From NCBI GenBank assembly GCA_016271365.2, contig CM057455.1:1562186501-1562250500 (forward strand): a stretch of DNA of 64,000 nucleotides. Direction: 5' to 3'. Positions 47,808-60,300 of the stretch are shown here, one piece after another (the first letter of the stretch is position 1; every line of letters begins with the position of its first letter). The position numbers and the translations under genes were made by a program. Source of the stretch: Neoceratodus forsteri. Lineage: Eukaryota; Chordata; Ceratodontiformes; Ceratodontidae. Under the pieces are notes generated by a model, which was not told where the DNA came from, searched no databases, and worked only from the letters and a program-made list of their open reading frames with translations.

Positions 47808-48350
47808 TTCACTGACCTATGCAGCCAGTATAGTGTTATGCATGTGCAACTGTGTTAGTTTGGTTTTGGCCGTTCACATTCTCTATTCCAGAGGAATTAC
47901 CACCCTGTAGGGGTACGAAGGTAAGTAATCATTGGAGAGGAATCCACCACTAGATGTGCCACAGGATGATTCCTGTGGCTAAAGGTACCTTAGGAATCCC
48001 CTAAGGAGAGAGTGCTGCCGCTGGAGGAGGAGGGGAGGGGAGCATGGTGGGGCAAAGAAAAAAATGCTTTGCAATAAGGCTGAGAGGAACTGCTTATATA
48101 GCTCAGGAAGTGGGAGTGGCTGGATGCTTGGCCACTGAACTCCAGGCAAAGCCTTTCCAATTCACTCACCTACGCAACCAGTATAGTGTTATGCTTGTGC
48201 AACTGTGTTAGTTTGGTTTTGGATGTTCACACTCTCTATTCCAGAGGAATTACCACCCTGTAGGGGTATGAAGGCAAGGGTTCCACCCCTAGAGGTGTCA
48301 CAGGATGATCTCCATGGCTAAAAGTACCTTAGGAATCCCCAAAAGAAATG
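47808..48350. repeat. Pair of ~190-bp direct repeats
   Basis: 47808-48002 and 48161-48350 share 'ccagtatagtgttatgc', 'gtgcaactgtgttagtttgg', 'ctctattccagaggaattac', 'caccctgtaggggta' and 'taccttaggaatccc'. They are separated by about 158 bp. They could be a tandem duplication or an LTR-like pair, but there is no coding sequence between them. Confidence 0.8.
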
Positions 48351-50045
48351 TAGTATCATCCCCAAAAAGGAGGCAACACGAAGCAGATGAGCAAGCAATA
48401 ACTGTGACATAGGAGCAGTAACTGTAATATAGTAGTGGAGAAGCATATGCAGTTTGATAATTCAATGAGATGCTCAGTTGGATAACATAATGAATTCCCA
48501 GGCTTGTGTAGCATGATACTGATGGTATGCGTTGAGATTAGGGGATCCCCTAAGGAGAGAGGGAATGGCAGGACATCTTCCACCTCCATCCAACAATGGA
48601 TCCTACCTAAAGAAACTAGGAGAAATAACTATGCTGACTAAGTGTTATGATCTGAGCCAATGGAGGATAGGAAAAAACCCTATGAGAAGGAAATCTCTGG
48701 GGATCCAAGGCCTAGGTCACCTTCCCTCCAGGCTTGGGATAGTTTAGTTAGTGATGGCTCTGCAGCTGCAATTTGGAAAACCCAATGAAAGGGAGGTGGA
48801 AAATATTCCAATTTGGAGGAAAGCTCTCACTCAAACCCTCTAGTGGGAATGCTGTGGAAGGCTGCGAGAAAACTCTGCAACAATACGTGTATCCAAGGTG
48901 CAGGAGGAGAGCAACTGCTGAGGCACTCACCTGACCTACCCACCCTAAATCAAACCAGGTGAGCTAGAAGCAGTCATAGGGAGAATGCGGTGAAGGTCCC
49001 TCACTAGGGAAACCATTAAAGTCAATGGCTAACCATTATAGTGGAACACTAGAGCCAAAGGAGGTAACTTTTTCCACTCTTCACCGCTAGTCATAAATTC
49101 TACACCAGGAACTGCTGTCATGTAGCAGGCAGCTAAAGCCAAGCCCGGGATGAGAACAGCTATGGGCTACGTGAGAAGGATCCCGCCCCAAGCTGGACGC
49201 ACTCGAGATGTGGACTAAATGCAGAGCAAGACCATCAGCTGCAGGAACCCTGCACCAGAATAGAATGGCTGGCATGCCCCAGAAATTGATTGAGAGCTGA
49301 AAAGCTGGTGAGCTGAATGAACATGGCATGCTGAGATCATAATGAGCATTGAGTGCTGAGACCTTGCAAGGTTAAATGCAGAAGGAGTGCAACCGAATCC
49401 CAGAGGCTGAATCCGAGGGATGGCAGTAGGCATGAAGCAATGGTGTGCATAAGCAAGGAGCAACAGTTGCGTAAGCAAGAGTGGACCTGCACATAGGTCA
49501 GTAAGCAGTAGTAGTGATAGGTGGACCTGCACTGAGGTCTGCATAACATACTGTATAGCATTAACAGCACTGAATTGGGGGCAAGCCAGCCAGACATGAA
49601 TAGCCAAATCAAGGTGACAAATACTCTGAGGATTTTTTGGCAGCAAGGCAATTTTAATATCAAAGCTATATTAACAGCCTCAGCAGGAGCTTAGTCGGCT
49701 GACCTCAGAGTTGTAACTGCAATAGAACAGGGAGACAATGCTTGAAAGCAAGTGTAGCCAGGCAGTGCAATGAAGCTGCAAGTAGAATGAGAGCAGGAAT
49801 GAGCATCAGGTTTTACAGTCTGGGCACTTGCTGGCTGAATTAAATTATAAAAAAGAACATTGAAGGGAATTTAACAGGGGGGCTAGGGCCATGCCGCTAC
49901 TTGTGTGTGTGTTAAAATGTTGGCACCCCAGGGGATGTATTCCTGCCTTGCTTTGCCGAACATCCACTTTTCTTGCCATTGTACACTTTTCAGTGCCCTG
50001 GAATAAAAGGGAGGGGAGACAGTTCATCGTTTCAGTGTTAATCCA

Positions 50046-50048
<3 letters not shown>
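48351..50048. other. Anonymous sequence, no gene recognised
   Basis: Moderately GC-rich, purine-biased sequence. The minus-strand ORFs 49215-49646 and 49337-49663 overlap in different frames and lack domains. A local duplication of 'gtggacctgcac.. aggtc' lies at 49480-49540. Confidence 0.5.
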
Positions 50049-50078
<30 letters not shown>

Positions 50079-50080
50079 TG
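50049..50080. repeat. (TG)n microsatellite
   Basis: About 15 TG units. Confidence 0.95.
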
Positions 50081-50469
50081 TGTGTTTTGCACTGCAAAGC
50101 ACTTATGTTCTGAGCTCAGCATTCTGGACACCAGCTTAGCACCCACTGCATGCCAAGTACTTCTGCAACTACAGTACATAGTGTAATATAACTGAAAAAC
50201 ATCACCATGGTTTACTTAGCCAAACAGGTGGTGAGTGACGAATTTGTCTGATGCTCAGGGTACAGTGTGTCTTGCCTTTTGACATATCCAAGAAACATGC
50301 TGTCTCATTCAGTTTGTTTCGTGGGCTTCCATTTTGCAAAGTGTCATGCAACTCTCAGATATGGGACTTCACCTATCGTTCTTCTCTAAAATTACAGAAT
50401 CTTCCAATATCTGCTACACTTTTTTGAACTTCAGCTGTATTTCATGTTTGTAAATGAAAAAACCAAAAC

Positions 50470-50560
50470 AAAGAAGTGGCAGGTGATATGCTTTAATTGG
50501 ACTAAAAATTTTTTTGAGGCAATCTTTCGAGAGTTATGTGCTTCCCATTATGTCTGTTGC
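50470..50560. repeat. Possible old tetrapod interspersed repeat
   Basis: 'gcaggtgatatgctttaatt ggactaa' followed by 'ctttcgagagttatgtgctt' resembles a motif I associate with an ancient interspersed repeat common in tetrapods. The family name is not recalled with certainty. Confidence 0.35.
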
Positions 50561-50939
50561 TAGCAAACTGACTTTCATTAAGATATTCATGGTGAGATGC
50601 TAATATAGTGTACAAGTAGTATGCAGAGTGTCTGCTTTGAAGATCAAAAGGATCCAGTCAATAGACAAACAAACTGAAAGCCAGACGCAGGTGATGTGAA
50701 TGGGACTGATGCAGCACCCTGATTGGGACTTTCTGATCCTGTTTAGAAAGAGTGATCATTGTGCAGGCAATATTGAGTACCTGTTGAGAGCTTTTCTACA
50801 TGTGCAGACTAGTATCACTAGCCCAAGCAAGCACAAAAGATGTTTTATCGAAGCAGAATGAAATTGCTTGGTAAAGGAAACAAGCAGCATGAATTTTCTG
50901 ACCCACTGCTCTGTAAAACAGCAAGAAAATGAAAGTATC

Positions 50940-51780
50940 ATTTAGAACCAGGAATTAAGTGTTTACATATTAATGGGCTTCTTTTCTTGAGGGTCTAGAG
51001 AGAGTGTGCACTCAGTTCTTTTCCATTAAAACAGAGGACAGTGAAACAGTACTGTTAACCTTACAGCTCACTGTTCTGTAACAGTTACTTTGGAAGCCAT
51101 ACAGGAAATCCACAAATACTTCTAGAGATTCATCAATCTACCCTTTTTTGTTGCTTTAAGCTGATGTTGTTCTGACACCGTTCTCTGCTAATACCATGGT
51201 GTGATACAGCAGGGATTAATCCAGAGGTTTTAAACAAATGATTGTCTATTATCTTTGGGTCTTAGAAAGTGCCGCATCAGAAAAAACTGACGGATTAATG
51301 AAACACTGCCACTGCTAATTGCTGACATCGGGGTATTTAGGGCAAAGAGGCAGTCACAAGAATGCAGAAAAAGCTGGTCTGATAGTTTCACTGTGTATGC
51401 AGTCATCTATCACAGGAGTTTCTGGAGCAAATTGCATTTGCCTTTTCTAAATGCCTTTGGAGTTGCACTTCGTCATCTAGTCATAAACAAAATGCATTTT
51501 TTGTATATTAACTGGGATATTATGTTAATACTGAGCAGCAAACTTGTAGAATGAAGTAAAAGCTCTTGAATTCTGATTGTTTCCTTTTTGTCTGCAGCAT
51601 ACATATTCCTCTCATTGAGAGGAAGATGACAGTGGTGGATGAAAAGTGGAGAAATCTCATTAGGGGATTGTTCTGAAAGGTGGGCGTAGCTGGGGTGTTT
51701 GCAAATAACTGGGATTCATTTCTGAATCTTTTGTTGGTGGCAGAGGAACTTCTCCATACAGGATGCCTTTTATTCATTTA
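50940..51780. other. Apparently single-copy stretch with a homeodomain-type palindrome
   Basis: No repeat similarity seen. It contains the perfect palindrome GGATTAATCC (51213-51222), two overlapping TAATCC half-sites as bound by K50 homeodomains (OTX/PITX/CRX type). It could be conserved non-coding DNA. No exon recognised. Confidence 0.35.
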
Positions 51781-52009
51781 CGTAGAACATAAAATGGATT
51801 ATTTTGCAGAGATAGCTAGATAATGATAAATTTAGAAAAACAGATTTAAAAACGTATGCAGTATATAACCATGCCACAAAGTCTTTCTGTTCCATGACGT
51901 GCAGTATTTAGTTTTTCCAAAGTGTTAATACAGAAATCCCTTTTCTCAACAGTTACTCAAAGCATTCGCACCTTGCATGAATATCCATAATGGTTAAGAA
52001 GGCAAAGCA

Positions 52010-52670
52010 AGGCACTTTTTATTTATCTGGCACCTTACTCAAAGGCTCAGACTACCTTATAGTAATAAAACAGCATAAACAATTACAACAAAACTTAAAT
52101 AAAACATAAATAAACAATAATGATTCAATAATTTAATCAGGGAAGGCCTGCACGGATAAATAGGTCTTCAATATTTGCTTAATGGTCTCCACCGTATAGG
52201 CTGATCTGATTTCTTCTGGTAAAGCATTCAAAATCAATGGGGCAGCAACCCTAAAAGCCCTGTTTCCCGATTGCTTTAGGCGAGAATGAGAAACATTGCA
52301 CAAGCCCACACCGGTGGATCGGAGAGAGTGGGAGAGCATGTAGGACAACAAGAGATTTTTCAGGTAGCTTGGGTCAATTTGTGTAGGGCCTTGAATGTTA
52401 ACAAACTTATCTTGAAGGTGATGCACCACCGGAAAGGCAGCCAGTGCAGGCCGTGCAGCTCCGGCATGATGTGATCCCTTAGAGAAGTTCGCATCACTAG
52501 TTGAGCTGCAGCACTCTGGACCAACTGCATGCATCCCATCAAACCTCCAGATTACCTGAAGTAAAGAACATTGCAGTAATTCAGTCTGGAGGGGACAAAG
52601 GCATGGACAATCATCTCCCAAGTGACTGGCGCAAGATGTGGTTTGATCTGGGCACAAGGTGAAAGAGTCT
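52010..52670 (-). mobile_element. L2-like LINE 3' fragment
   Basis: On the minus strand one frame reads LQLVQSAAAQLVMRTSLRDH, LHWLPFRWCITFKISLLTFK and ALHKLTQAT. A second frame reads FRVAAPLILNALPEEIRSA and KQILKTYLS. These are successive blocks of the L2-type ORF2 C-terminal domain separated by a frameshift. The 3' UTR is A-rich in minus orientation and ends near 52010. Confidence 0.75.
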
Positions 52671-52850
52671 AACATGTTTCAATATAAGAAAAGTAGCAGG
52701 ACAAGAGGACACAGCATGAGATTAGAGTGAGGTCAATGAAAGGGTAATGTGAAGAAGTTCTTTTTTCACAGAAAGGGTGGTGGATGCATGGAACGGCCTA
52801 CCTCAGGAAGTGGTGGATATGAATACAGTGCAGGGCTTTAATTTGCTGTT
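52671..52850 (+). mobile_element. CR1-like C-terminal fragment
   Basis: Frames read MFQYKKSSRTRGHSMRLE, KFFFTERVVDAWNGLPQEVV and DMNTVQGF. These match the C-terminal end of the CR1 at 36352-37059 (SNMFQYKKNSRTRGHSMRLE). It abuts the oppositely oriented L2-like fragment. Confidence 0.8.
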
Positions 52851-54859
52851 TATTATGAAGTGGGTGCCCAAAATCCTGTAATCTGGCTGCTTATTAATCC
52901 AGTACAAACCACAGTGTGGGGCTCATTTCAGCAGCCAAACCAGCCAATAACCATATTCAATCCTTATACTTCCTGCTAGAGCTGCTAACTTATGTGAACT
53001 TCTTTTGTCAATCAGTGGCTCAGCAAGTTAAACAAACATGTGTGCACAAGATATACCATAGTAATGGTCCTGTGCACATCTTTCTAACCTCACCGAGCAA
53101 TTGAATGAAAAAAAGTTTGAATGAGTTGGCGGCTGTACCGTACAGTGCTGCACCTCTTGTCCCATTTTATGAATGACATAGTACACTTATAGGGTTTGTG
53201 GTTTGTTCTGGAATGAACCACAGTTACAAGTGCTTGAAGCCACTCAGCATCACCTCCTACCTCCAACATCAATAACCATAGTTTATTCCAGCACAACCAA
53301 CACCGAGTCATAGATTACTGCTTATTTAGTCACTGGTTTTGTGAATAGCTCCTTCAGGAATTGAAGGGAAATTAACTGAATGCTATGAAGAGCTGCATCT
53401 TGTTTCTGTTTGCTGTTCAGACTCCAGTTTTTCTCCCCAAATGTATCATGTGCCCAATTATGTCCAGTGCTCTTCAGTTCTGCCCATTTGTGGTGGTCAT
53501 TTCGATTTGGACACTGCTGCAGGCTTTGTGCGCTCAGTGCTTTCTTGGCAGCTATAGCTCAAGGTCAGTGCTGTAGCCTCCAATCCTCAAACTCTTGAGA
53601 ATTGTGGCAGCAGTGGAATGTGAACTAGATTCTTATAAATTGGGGAGATCATTACATGTCTTTAAATCAGCAGTGCAGTGAAATTTGACAAAATATTTGA
53701 CCATACCATTTTTCACTGTAAGAGATTCCAGTCATCTTCTTATTTAATATGGTGGTAAAATGTTCTAGTTCCACAAAAAAATTGAACATTTCATTAATGC
53801 TTCAATTTATTTTTTTGTCAAGAAAAAAAATGATGACCAACCACATTTGGCTTGCAAATAGCATTGTAGCCCTGGATGGGGCTAGTCCTGAGAAAGTTTT
53901 AAATACTCATGGTGAGCAGTAAAGGAGGCACATAGAAAAGCAGAATTGACAGGCATGCTAATATTTGTATTAACTGTAGCTGAAATTAGCTTTTTTAAGA
54001 AAAACATTTTTCATTGCAATGCTGCTTTAATCCACAGATTTGTTGAAAACAGGTTAAAAATTATAGCTATTTATAATATGAAATTACCATCTTTTTGCTG
54101 TTGGTAGTTAACTATACTTAGAGTTGAGCAGGCACTTCTATTTTAAACCCATATTGTTGGTGCGTATACAGTAACTCGGCTGTCTTTTGAGCTAGGGATC
54201 TGCAAAGCTGGCATACACAGCTTTTGTGAGAATAGAAACCTTGCAAATTGAATAGAAATTGGTCAGCTACGGTACTTAAGTTACTAGATATCAAAAATAT
54301 ATAACATATCTAGAAGAATGGTAAAAATTTGAAACCTGAAACATTCAAGTTCATTAAATCATGTTACCAAGTTGGTGATTTTGTAGTTTTTGTGACAAAG
54401 TCATTTAAAATTAACTGTTTAAAGACCCAGTGGCCACCCATGAACAATAGCAAGTCCTCCTCCCAAGGAGCTAAAGATCCATTTATGGTGATTGGCATCA
54501 GGAGCCCTGATGTAAGGCTTGACCATATCGCCTGTCATTGAGGCGATAGCTGGGGATTTTTTCCTTGCTTTTCTAACCCTCCTTTTATATACTAGAGGGA
54601 GTCACAGTATTTGTAGTGGCCTTAGACTCCCCGGCAAACATCCTGTGGGAAAGCAAGTACCTTGGTCCATCACTTGTGTCATGACAGTGCCAGACTGGCA
54701 CTCATTTTCCCTGGGCTGAAAAGCACTGCCTTTAGAAGCCCCATTTCCAAGCCACTGCCCCTTGCCAAAGTGCTCAAGTTTGCTCCTAAATCCAGGTTGC
54801 TGGCATGGTATCATGACATGTTGCCATTTGGCACACAGACACCCCTGGAGGGGTTTTAA
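52851..54859. other. Anonymous sequence, no gene recognised
   Basis: AT-rich with short unsupported ORFs on both strands (e.g. 53385-53576, 54602-54871). No TIR or LINE features. Confidence 0.55.
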
Positions 54860-55039
54860 TGGGGGTACCATTGGACACTAGGGTGTGCATGACACAGGGT
54901 GAGATGAGGAAGGAATTGCCACTGGATGCCAGGTACTGCCTGACATGGAGCAGGATGAGGGAAGGGGTGTCACTGGTTGTCAGGGGTGCTTGACTTGGGG
55001 CAGTGTGAGTGACGGGGTGCCACTGAAATCCAGGGACTG
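54860..55039. repeat. Minisatellite (~60-bp unit), left part
   Basis: Loose repeats of 'gccactggatgccaggtact gcctgacatgg...gatgagggaagggg' at about 54915, 54975 and 55018. It continues on the other side of the L1 at 61677. The last 15 bp (gaaatccagggactg, 55025-55039) are the L1 target-site duplication. Confidence 0.75.
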
Positions 55040-55047
55040 ACTTCCAG

Positions 55048-55055
55048 TGACGTCA
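55048..55055. promoter_or_regulatory. CRE-type palindrome at the L1 5' end
   Basis: TGACGTCA lies 9 bp into the element (cttccagtgacgtcatgcg). It is the canonical CREB/ATF site and is well placed for an internal L1 promoter. Activity is inferred. Confidence 0.5.
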
Positions 55056-55182
55056 TGCGACTAATGGCAGCCTAATTCGGGGCATGGGCACTTCAGGCAT
55101 ACTATTCAAGCAAATCGGCCTTCATCGAGTGGTTTAAAAGCTGTCCTAAATATATTGTTGGTTCCTACAAACGTCTTACAGA

Positions 55183-56193
55183 ATGGGGCAAATGAAAAAA
55201 AAACTCCTTGGAGAGGAAAGGAGGTGTTCAAGTAGTTTGACGGACTTGAGGCCTATGAGTCCGTCTGGATCCCGCTTCTCGGTGATTACAGCTTCGAGGG
55301 AAGACTCTGATGGTTCAGGGTCTGAAGCTACATCCACCTTCATGAAAGCAGACGGGCATAGAATGTTGAAAATACTGCACCGAATCGACGCCAGAATTAT
55401 GGGCTTACAAAATTATTTTAAAAAACTAGAGGCTCGCACGGCATCTGTGGAGACGCACATTGAAACGATACAAACAGAACATATGGCTTTTGGCAGATCA
55501 CTAGCCTATCTTCATAGAAGAGAGAAAGAGCTGACTGCGCGGGCAGAAGATGCAGAGGCAAGGGCCCATCGTAATAACATTAGAATTTTTGGTATCTCTG
55601 AGGGGGTAGACCCCCCATGTATGGAAGATTTTATCGATTCTTGGTTGAAAACTCAGCTGAACCTAGGAGAGGGTTTTAATACAGAAATTGAAAGAGCCCA
55701 TAGGTCCATCGCTCCTAAACCAAAAGAAGGGGCGCCGCCGAGATCGGTAATTGTAAAGTTCCTGAGGTACACAACAAAAGAGAAGATTGTAAAACTGGCA
55801 TGGGCGAAGAAGAATCTTAATCTGGATGGCCAGAGGTTATACATAGATCAAGATTTCCCCCCCTTAATGCTTGCTCAAAGAAAGAAAGTGTTGTAAGTGG
55901 TAAAAGCCCTGAGAGATAAAAGCCTTAATGCGTACCTCAGATATCCCGTAAAGCTCTGGGTGCAGAATGAAGATGGGTTTAAAATCTCCAATTCTCTACT
56001 AGCTGCCACTCCATTCCTCACAACTCAGGAGATACCTATCCCAGACACGAAGGAACAGCAGGTGGATAAAGAGATTGAAGACTTGTTGTGGTCTATTGCC
56101 CCGGGTCCTAGGAAGCGCGTGAGGAGACGAGAAGAGGCCCTGCTACCACTGCACGCGGACATAGCGAGATGGTTACATGCTAAGGAGACCTGA
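55183..56193 (+). pseudogene. L1 ORF1 (RNA-binding protein), one stop
   Basis: ATG at 55183. The first 237 codons carry a basic/Ser-rich N-terminus and a coiled coil (about residues 60-125: MLKILHRIDARIMGLQ, ARTASVETHIETIQ, ARAEDAEARA). The RRM begins RNNIRIFGISEGV, and the C-terminal domain includes KPKEGAPPRSVIVKFL and YIDQDFPPLMLAQRKK. After TAA at 55894-55896 the same frame continues 98 codons (ALRDKSLNAYLRYP ... IARWLHAKE) to 56193. The full frame is about 335 codons, typical of L1 ORF1p, which trimerises and coats L1 RNA. The single in-frame stop makes it a pseudogene or a truncated protein. Confidence 0.9.
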
Positions 56194-57327
56194 AGAATGC
56201 TCAATAATTTGTAGCTGCACGAATTCAGAGTGCTTAATTCTGGTCAGAGTTCTCGTCGGTGATGGAAGAGACAAGAACGGACTATGTTATACACCTGAGG
56301 GATGTTTCTTTTTTCTAATTACAGGGTATCCTCCTAGTGAGCCCACATTGTAGTCTTTAGACGGGCTCGTACGTAGGGAGGGGCCTAATAGAGCTGGGTT
56401 TGTGTCTCCAGCAGGAAGTTTTCTAGGTGGGACTCATGCTCATGGCAACAATGATAAGACTCCCTCATGTAAACAAAGCACAACTATACTGTGGAGACAC
56501 ATAGGACAGTTAAGTGTGTGGATTAAAGTCATTGGTTAAATATGCATAAAACATGTTTAGGTTAAAATTTAAAAGCGATGACCAAATAGGGTTGAGGATT
56601 CCGGGGGTGCGGAGGTAAAGGTGGGAATCAGTCTGGTCCTTTGGGTTCCTCAGTGTGCGGCGGGGTGTTGTATTTGCGCACGGTGGGGGAAACAACGGAC
56701 CCAAACTGTAATGGGTTCTCCTCTTAGAGTGTTTGATACCTCCTCCTTTAAGCATAAACTGAATATAGGAGGGCCTGAATTGCAGAAATGTTAAGCACCC
56801 CCGGCCATCCTCAATCCATCTTGTTAATAAACTGTTAGGTGCTATGCCCAGAATGCTTGGTTTCGATGGCTAGCCAGACCGGATCCATCTTAAGTAGGAG
56901 AAGGCTGGTCCCTTGGGTTTCCCGAGAGCCTGGCCTTTGGCACCAATAGACACCTTTTCTCCTACTAATCTAGGGCTTTATGCACCTAGTTTCTGGGGAG
57001 TTTACACCAAAACCCCCAGGAACTTAGCTCGGACTGAGCTTGTGGGTACCCAGATAACGGTTACCCAGTTTATTGTTACACCTATTTGGGGTTGTGTTTC
57101 TCTCACCCAAGTTGGGGCTGGTGGGGGTATTTCACCCGTGGTTGAATTGAATTGGGTGATGTTTGGTGTTGTTCTAGTTTCCTGTTATTATTTACCCATC
57201 TTTCTATTATTTTTTCTATTCTGTTTATTTCATTTTACAGACATGTATACTTGTGTGTTATTAACTGTATCTACATGGTATGGTGGGACTAGTAAGGATG
57301 TTCAGGGGGATCTCTGAATATATAAAA
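56194..57327 (+). other. 1.1-kb ORF1-ORF2 spacer of the L1
   Basis: Unusually long intercistronic region. It contains an unconserved-looking ORF at 56913-57317 (134 aa, hydrophobic C-terminus, no recognised domain). Two strong 3'-splice-site look-alikes are visible: tttcttttttctaattacag (ending 56324) and ctgtttatttcattttacag (ending 57240). The second lies 88 nt before the ORF2 ATG at 57328. A spliced route to ORF2 translation is a hypothesis only. Confidence 0.6.
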
Positions 57328-60300
57328 ATGGCATCACTTAAAATAATATCGATCAATGTTAAGGGGATAAATGGGGTGGTTAAACGAGTGTGAATCCTTC
57401 AGGAACTGGGGAGGTTAAAATTCGACATAGTTTGCCTTCAAGAGACCAAACTATCGGACTATGAGCACTCCAAATTACGGAGAACTTGGGTGGGAGGCGT
57501 GCATGCAGATTCCTGCCCCAGGGCTTCTAGAGCAGGGGTGGCTATATTAATTCATAAGGGGCTTCCTTTTATAACCCACCGAGTGCAGACAGAGGGATTA
57601 GGTCACTATGTAGTGATTTCTGGAGAGTACATGGGACATATCCTCCATTTGGCGGCAATATATGCCCCCACGCCCCCCTCGGGTAGTTTCTTTAGGCAGT
57701 TCTTCACCATAATAGATTCCTTGACCCCTGGGAGAGTGTTAATGGTGGGGGACTGGAATTGTGTGGAGAATAGTGACTTAGATAGGAGTTCAGGGGGGAA
57801 AGGTGGGCAGATGGCGTTTTCTAGACTCCTTAGAACATTGATGTCAGAGGGGGGTTGGATAGACCCGTGGAGGCAACAAAACCCACTAGCCAGAGATTTT
57901 ACATTCTTTTCGTTGGTGACAAAAACATATTCTAGGCTTGACAGATTCTACACTCAATTAAAGCATTCTAATGATTTAACGGATTTAACAATACACCCAG
58001 CGACCTTCTCGGACCATGCAATGATCAGTGCTAGGGTAAGATTGTCTGGGGTAAAAACCAAGGGGAGCTGGAGGTTTGATCCTGGCATTCTGAATGACAC
58101 AGGGTTTGTTAACCAAATAAAGGAGGCCATTAAGCTTTATATATCAGAGAACAAGGAAGAGGATACCCATATACGTTTCATATGGGACGGTCTAAAAGCA
58201 ATCCTGCAGGGTCAAATTATTAGCTACTTCTCATATAAATATTGTTGCACTCAAGCTAAGCTACATGGCCTTCTAGATAATATAAGCGCCCTGGAGAAGG
58301 AACACAAAAAAAACATGGATGCTTTGGTGTTAAAGAAACTACAAGAGACCAGAGAGCAATATAATAGGGAAATGAATATCAGAACTAAAAATGCCTTGAG
58401 GTACACCAGACAAAGATATTATGAAACAGGGGAAAGGGCCAGCCGGTTACTGGGTCTTAGACTCAGAAAACAGGAGACTGAAAGGTACATCCCTCAGCTC
58501 AAAAAATATGGGACCCAGACCATCTCTTCTGACCCAGTACAAATAGCAGATAGTTTCTGTAGTTATTATCAAGAACTGTATGCTCAAGAAAGAGGGCCTG
58601 GCCATCCTGTCCAAATCCAGAATTTTTTGCATAATATTATACTACCAGGGCTCGAGGTATCTCAGAGAGATAAGTTAGATAGGACAATTTCCGAACAAGA
58701 AGTAAGGAATGTCATCAAAAACCTTAAGGGGGGAAGGCCCCAGGGCCGGATGGGTTTGTGGGGGAGTTTTACTGGGCTTTTGTTGACGAACTGGCCCCTT
58801 TATTTACTAGAGTTTGTAATGTGGCACAAGAGCAGGGGGAGTCTCCGGCCTCCTGGGAAGAAGCATTAATTACCTTACTGCTAAAACCAGGTAAGGACCC
58901 GACAGATTGTGGAAGTTATCATCCTATTTCATTGATCAATCAGGATGCCAAAATGCTTGCCAAGATTTTGAGTTCCCGGTTACAGGAATTTATTCCGGAA
59001 TTAATACACAAAGATCAGACGGGGTTTATCCCGGGCCGCCACATCCAGGATAACATAAGATTATTACTCAATGTTCTGTCTGCCTCCGGGTCATTCCCGC
59101 CCGATACTTTTAGAGCGGTGATGGCACTAGACGCGGAGAAAGCATTTGATCAGTTGGACTGGTTGTTTTTAGAAGAGGTTCTGATGAAGTTTGGCTTCCG
59201 GGAAAAATTCTGAAAATGGACGGCAAATTTATATAGGAATCCCTGGGCAAGAGTGAAGGTGAATGGGGTAACATCGGACAGAATTGTAATTAATAGGGGG
59301 ACTAGACAGGGATGTCCACTTTCACCTTTGCTATTTGTACTATGTATGGAACCCTTTGCTGCCCTCATAAGACAATCGAAAGACTACAGGGGGATACAAG
59401 TACAGGGAGTTGAGGTCAGTGTATCGTTATATACAGATGATACCTTACTATATATAATGGATCTAGAGAGACAGCTACCCCTGATTAATTCTTTGATTCA
59501 ATCATTTAGCGTAGTATCTGGATTCAAAATTAATGATACTAAATCGGAACTCATGCCCATAGGGAGGTCGCAGGATGGTATGCTTCCAATAATAGGCAAA
59601 TATAAATGGGCAAAGGAAGATATTAAATATCTTGGGGTTAGAATGTCCAGAGATATCTCTAAACTATATGCCCTTAATCATGGCCGATTGCTACAATTGG
59701 TTCAAGAGGATTTACACAGATGGGTGGAATTGCCCCTTACATTATTTGGTAGGATTGATTGTGTGAACATGAACATATTGCCACACTTTTTGTTTCTGTT
59801 TCAATCTTTGCCGATTAAACCCCCAGCTTCTTTTTGGAAGTCAATCAAATCCTCACTGACCCGATTTATTTGGGCTGGTAGATCTCCCAGAGTAAGATGG
59901 ACTGTCCTTCTTAAGGATAAAAAGAAAGGGGGGTCGGGCTTGCCTGACCTTAGAAAATATTACTGGGCCGCGCAGATCCAGCCATTAATTCTCTTAATGA
60001 GAGAGGAAGACCCTCCGGTATGGGTGGAAATAGAGAGACCAGAGTCTTCTTTAGGGGATATCAGAGATCTGATTTACATGGATTACAGTGGAATACAGCA
60101 GTTACATGGCAGGAATCCCTGGTCTAGTCTGGTGGTTTCTTCCTGGCAGGAGATTAATAAAAAATTAAATATTGAGGTGGCATTGGAGATGGACTCCCCA
60201 ATTAAAGCCTGTCTGGATTTTCAACCGTTAGTATGGGACCTGGGATTTAAGCGATGGTACCGGAGAGGCTTAATTAAAATCGGCCAGTTATACTCAGGGT

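Noticed and set aside
49215..49646. 143-aa minus-strand ORF as a host gene
   Set aside because: Competing ORFs in other frames over the same DNA (49087-49329, 49337-49663) and Leu/Ser/Cys-rich composition without a domain.
56913..57317. 134-aa ORF between L1 ORF1 and ORF2
   Set aside because: No recognisable domain, hydrophobic low-complexity C-terminus, and a position in the spacer; treated as chance.
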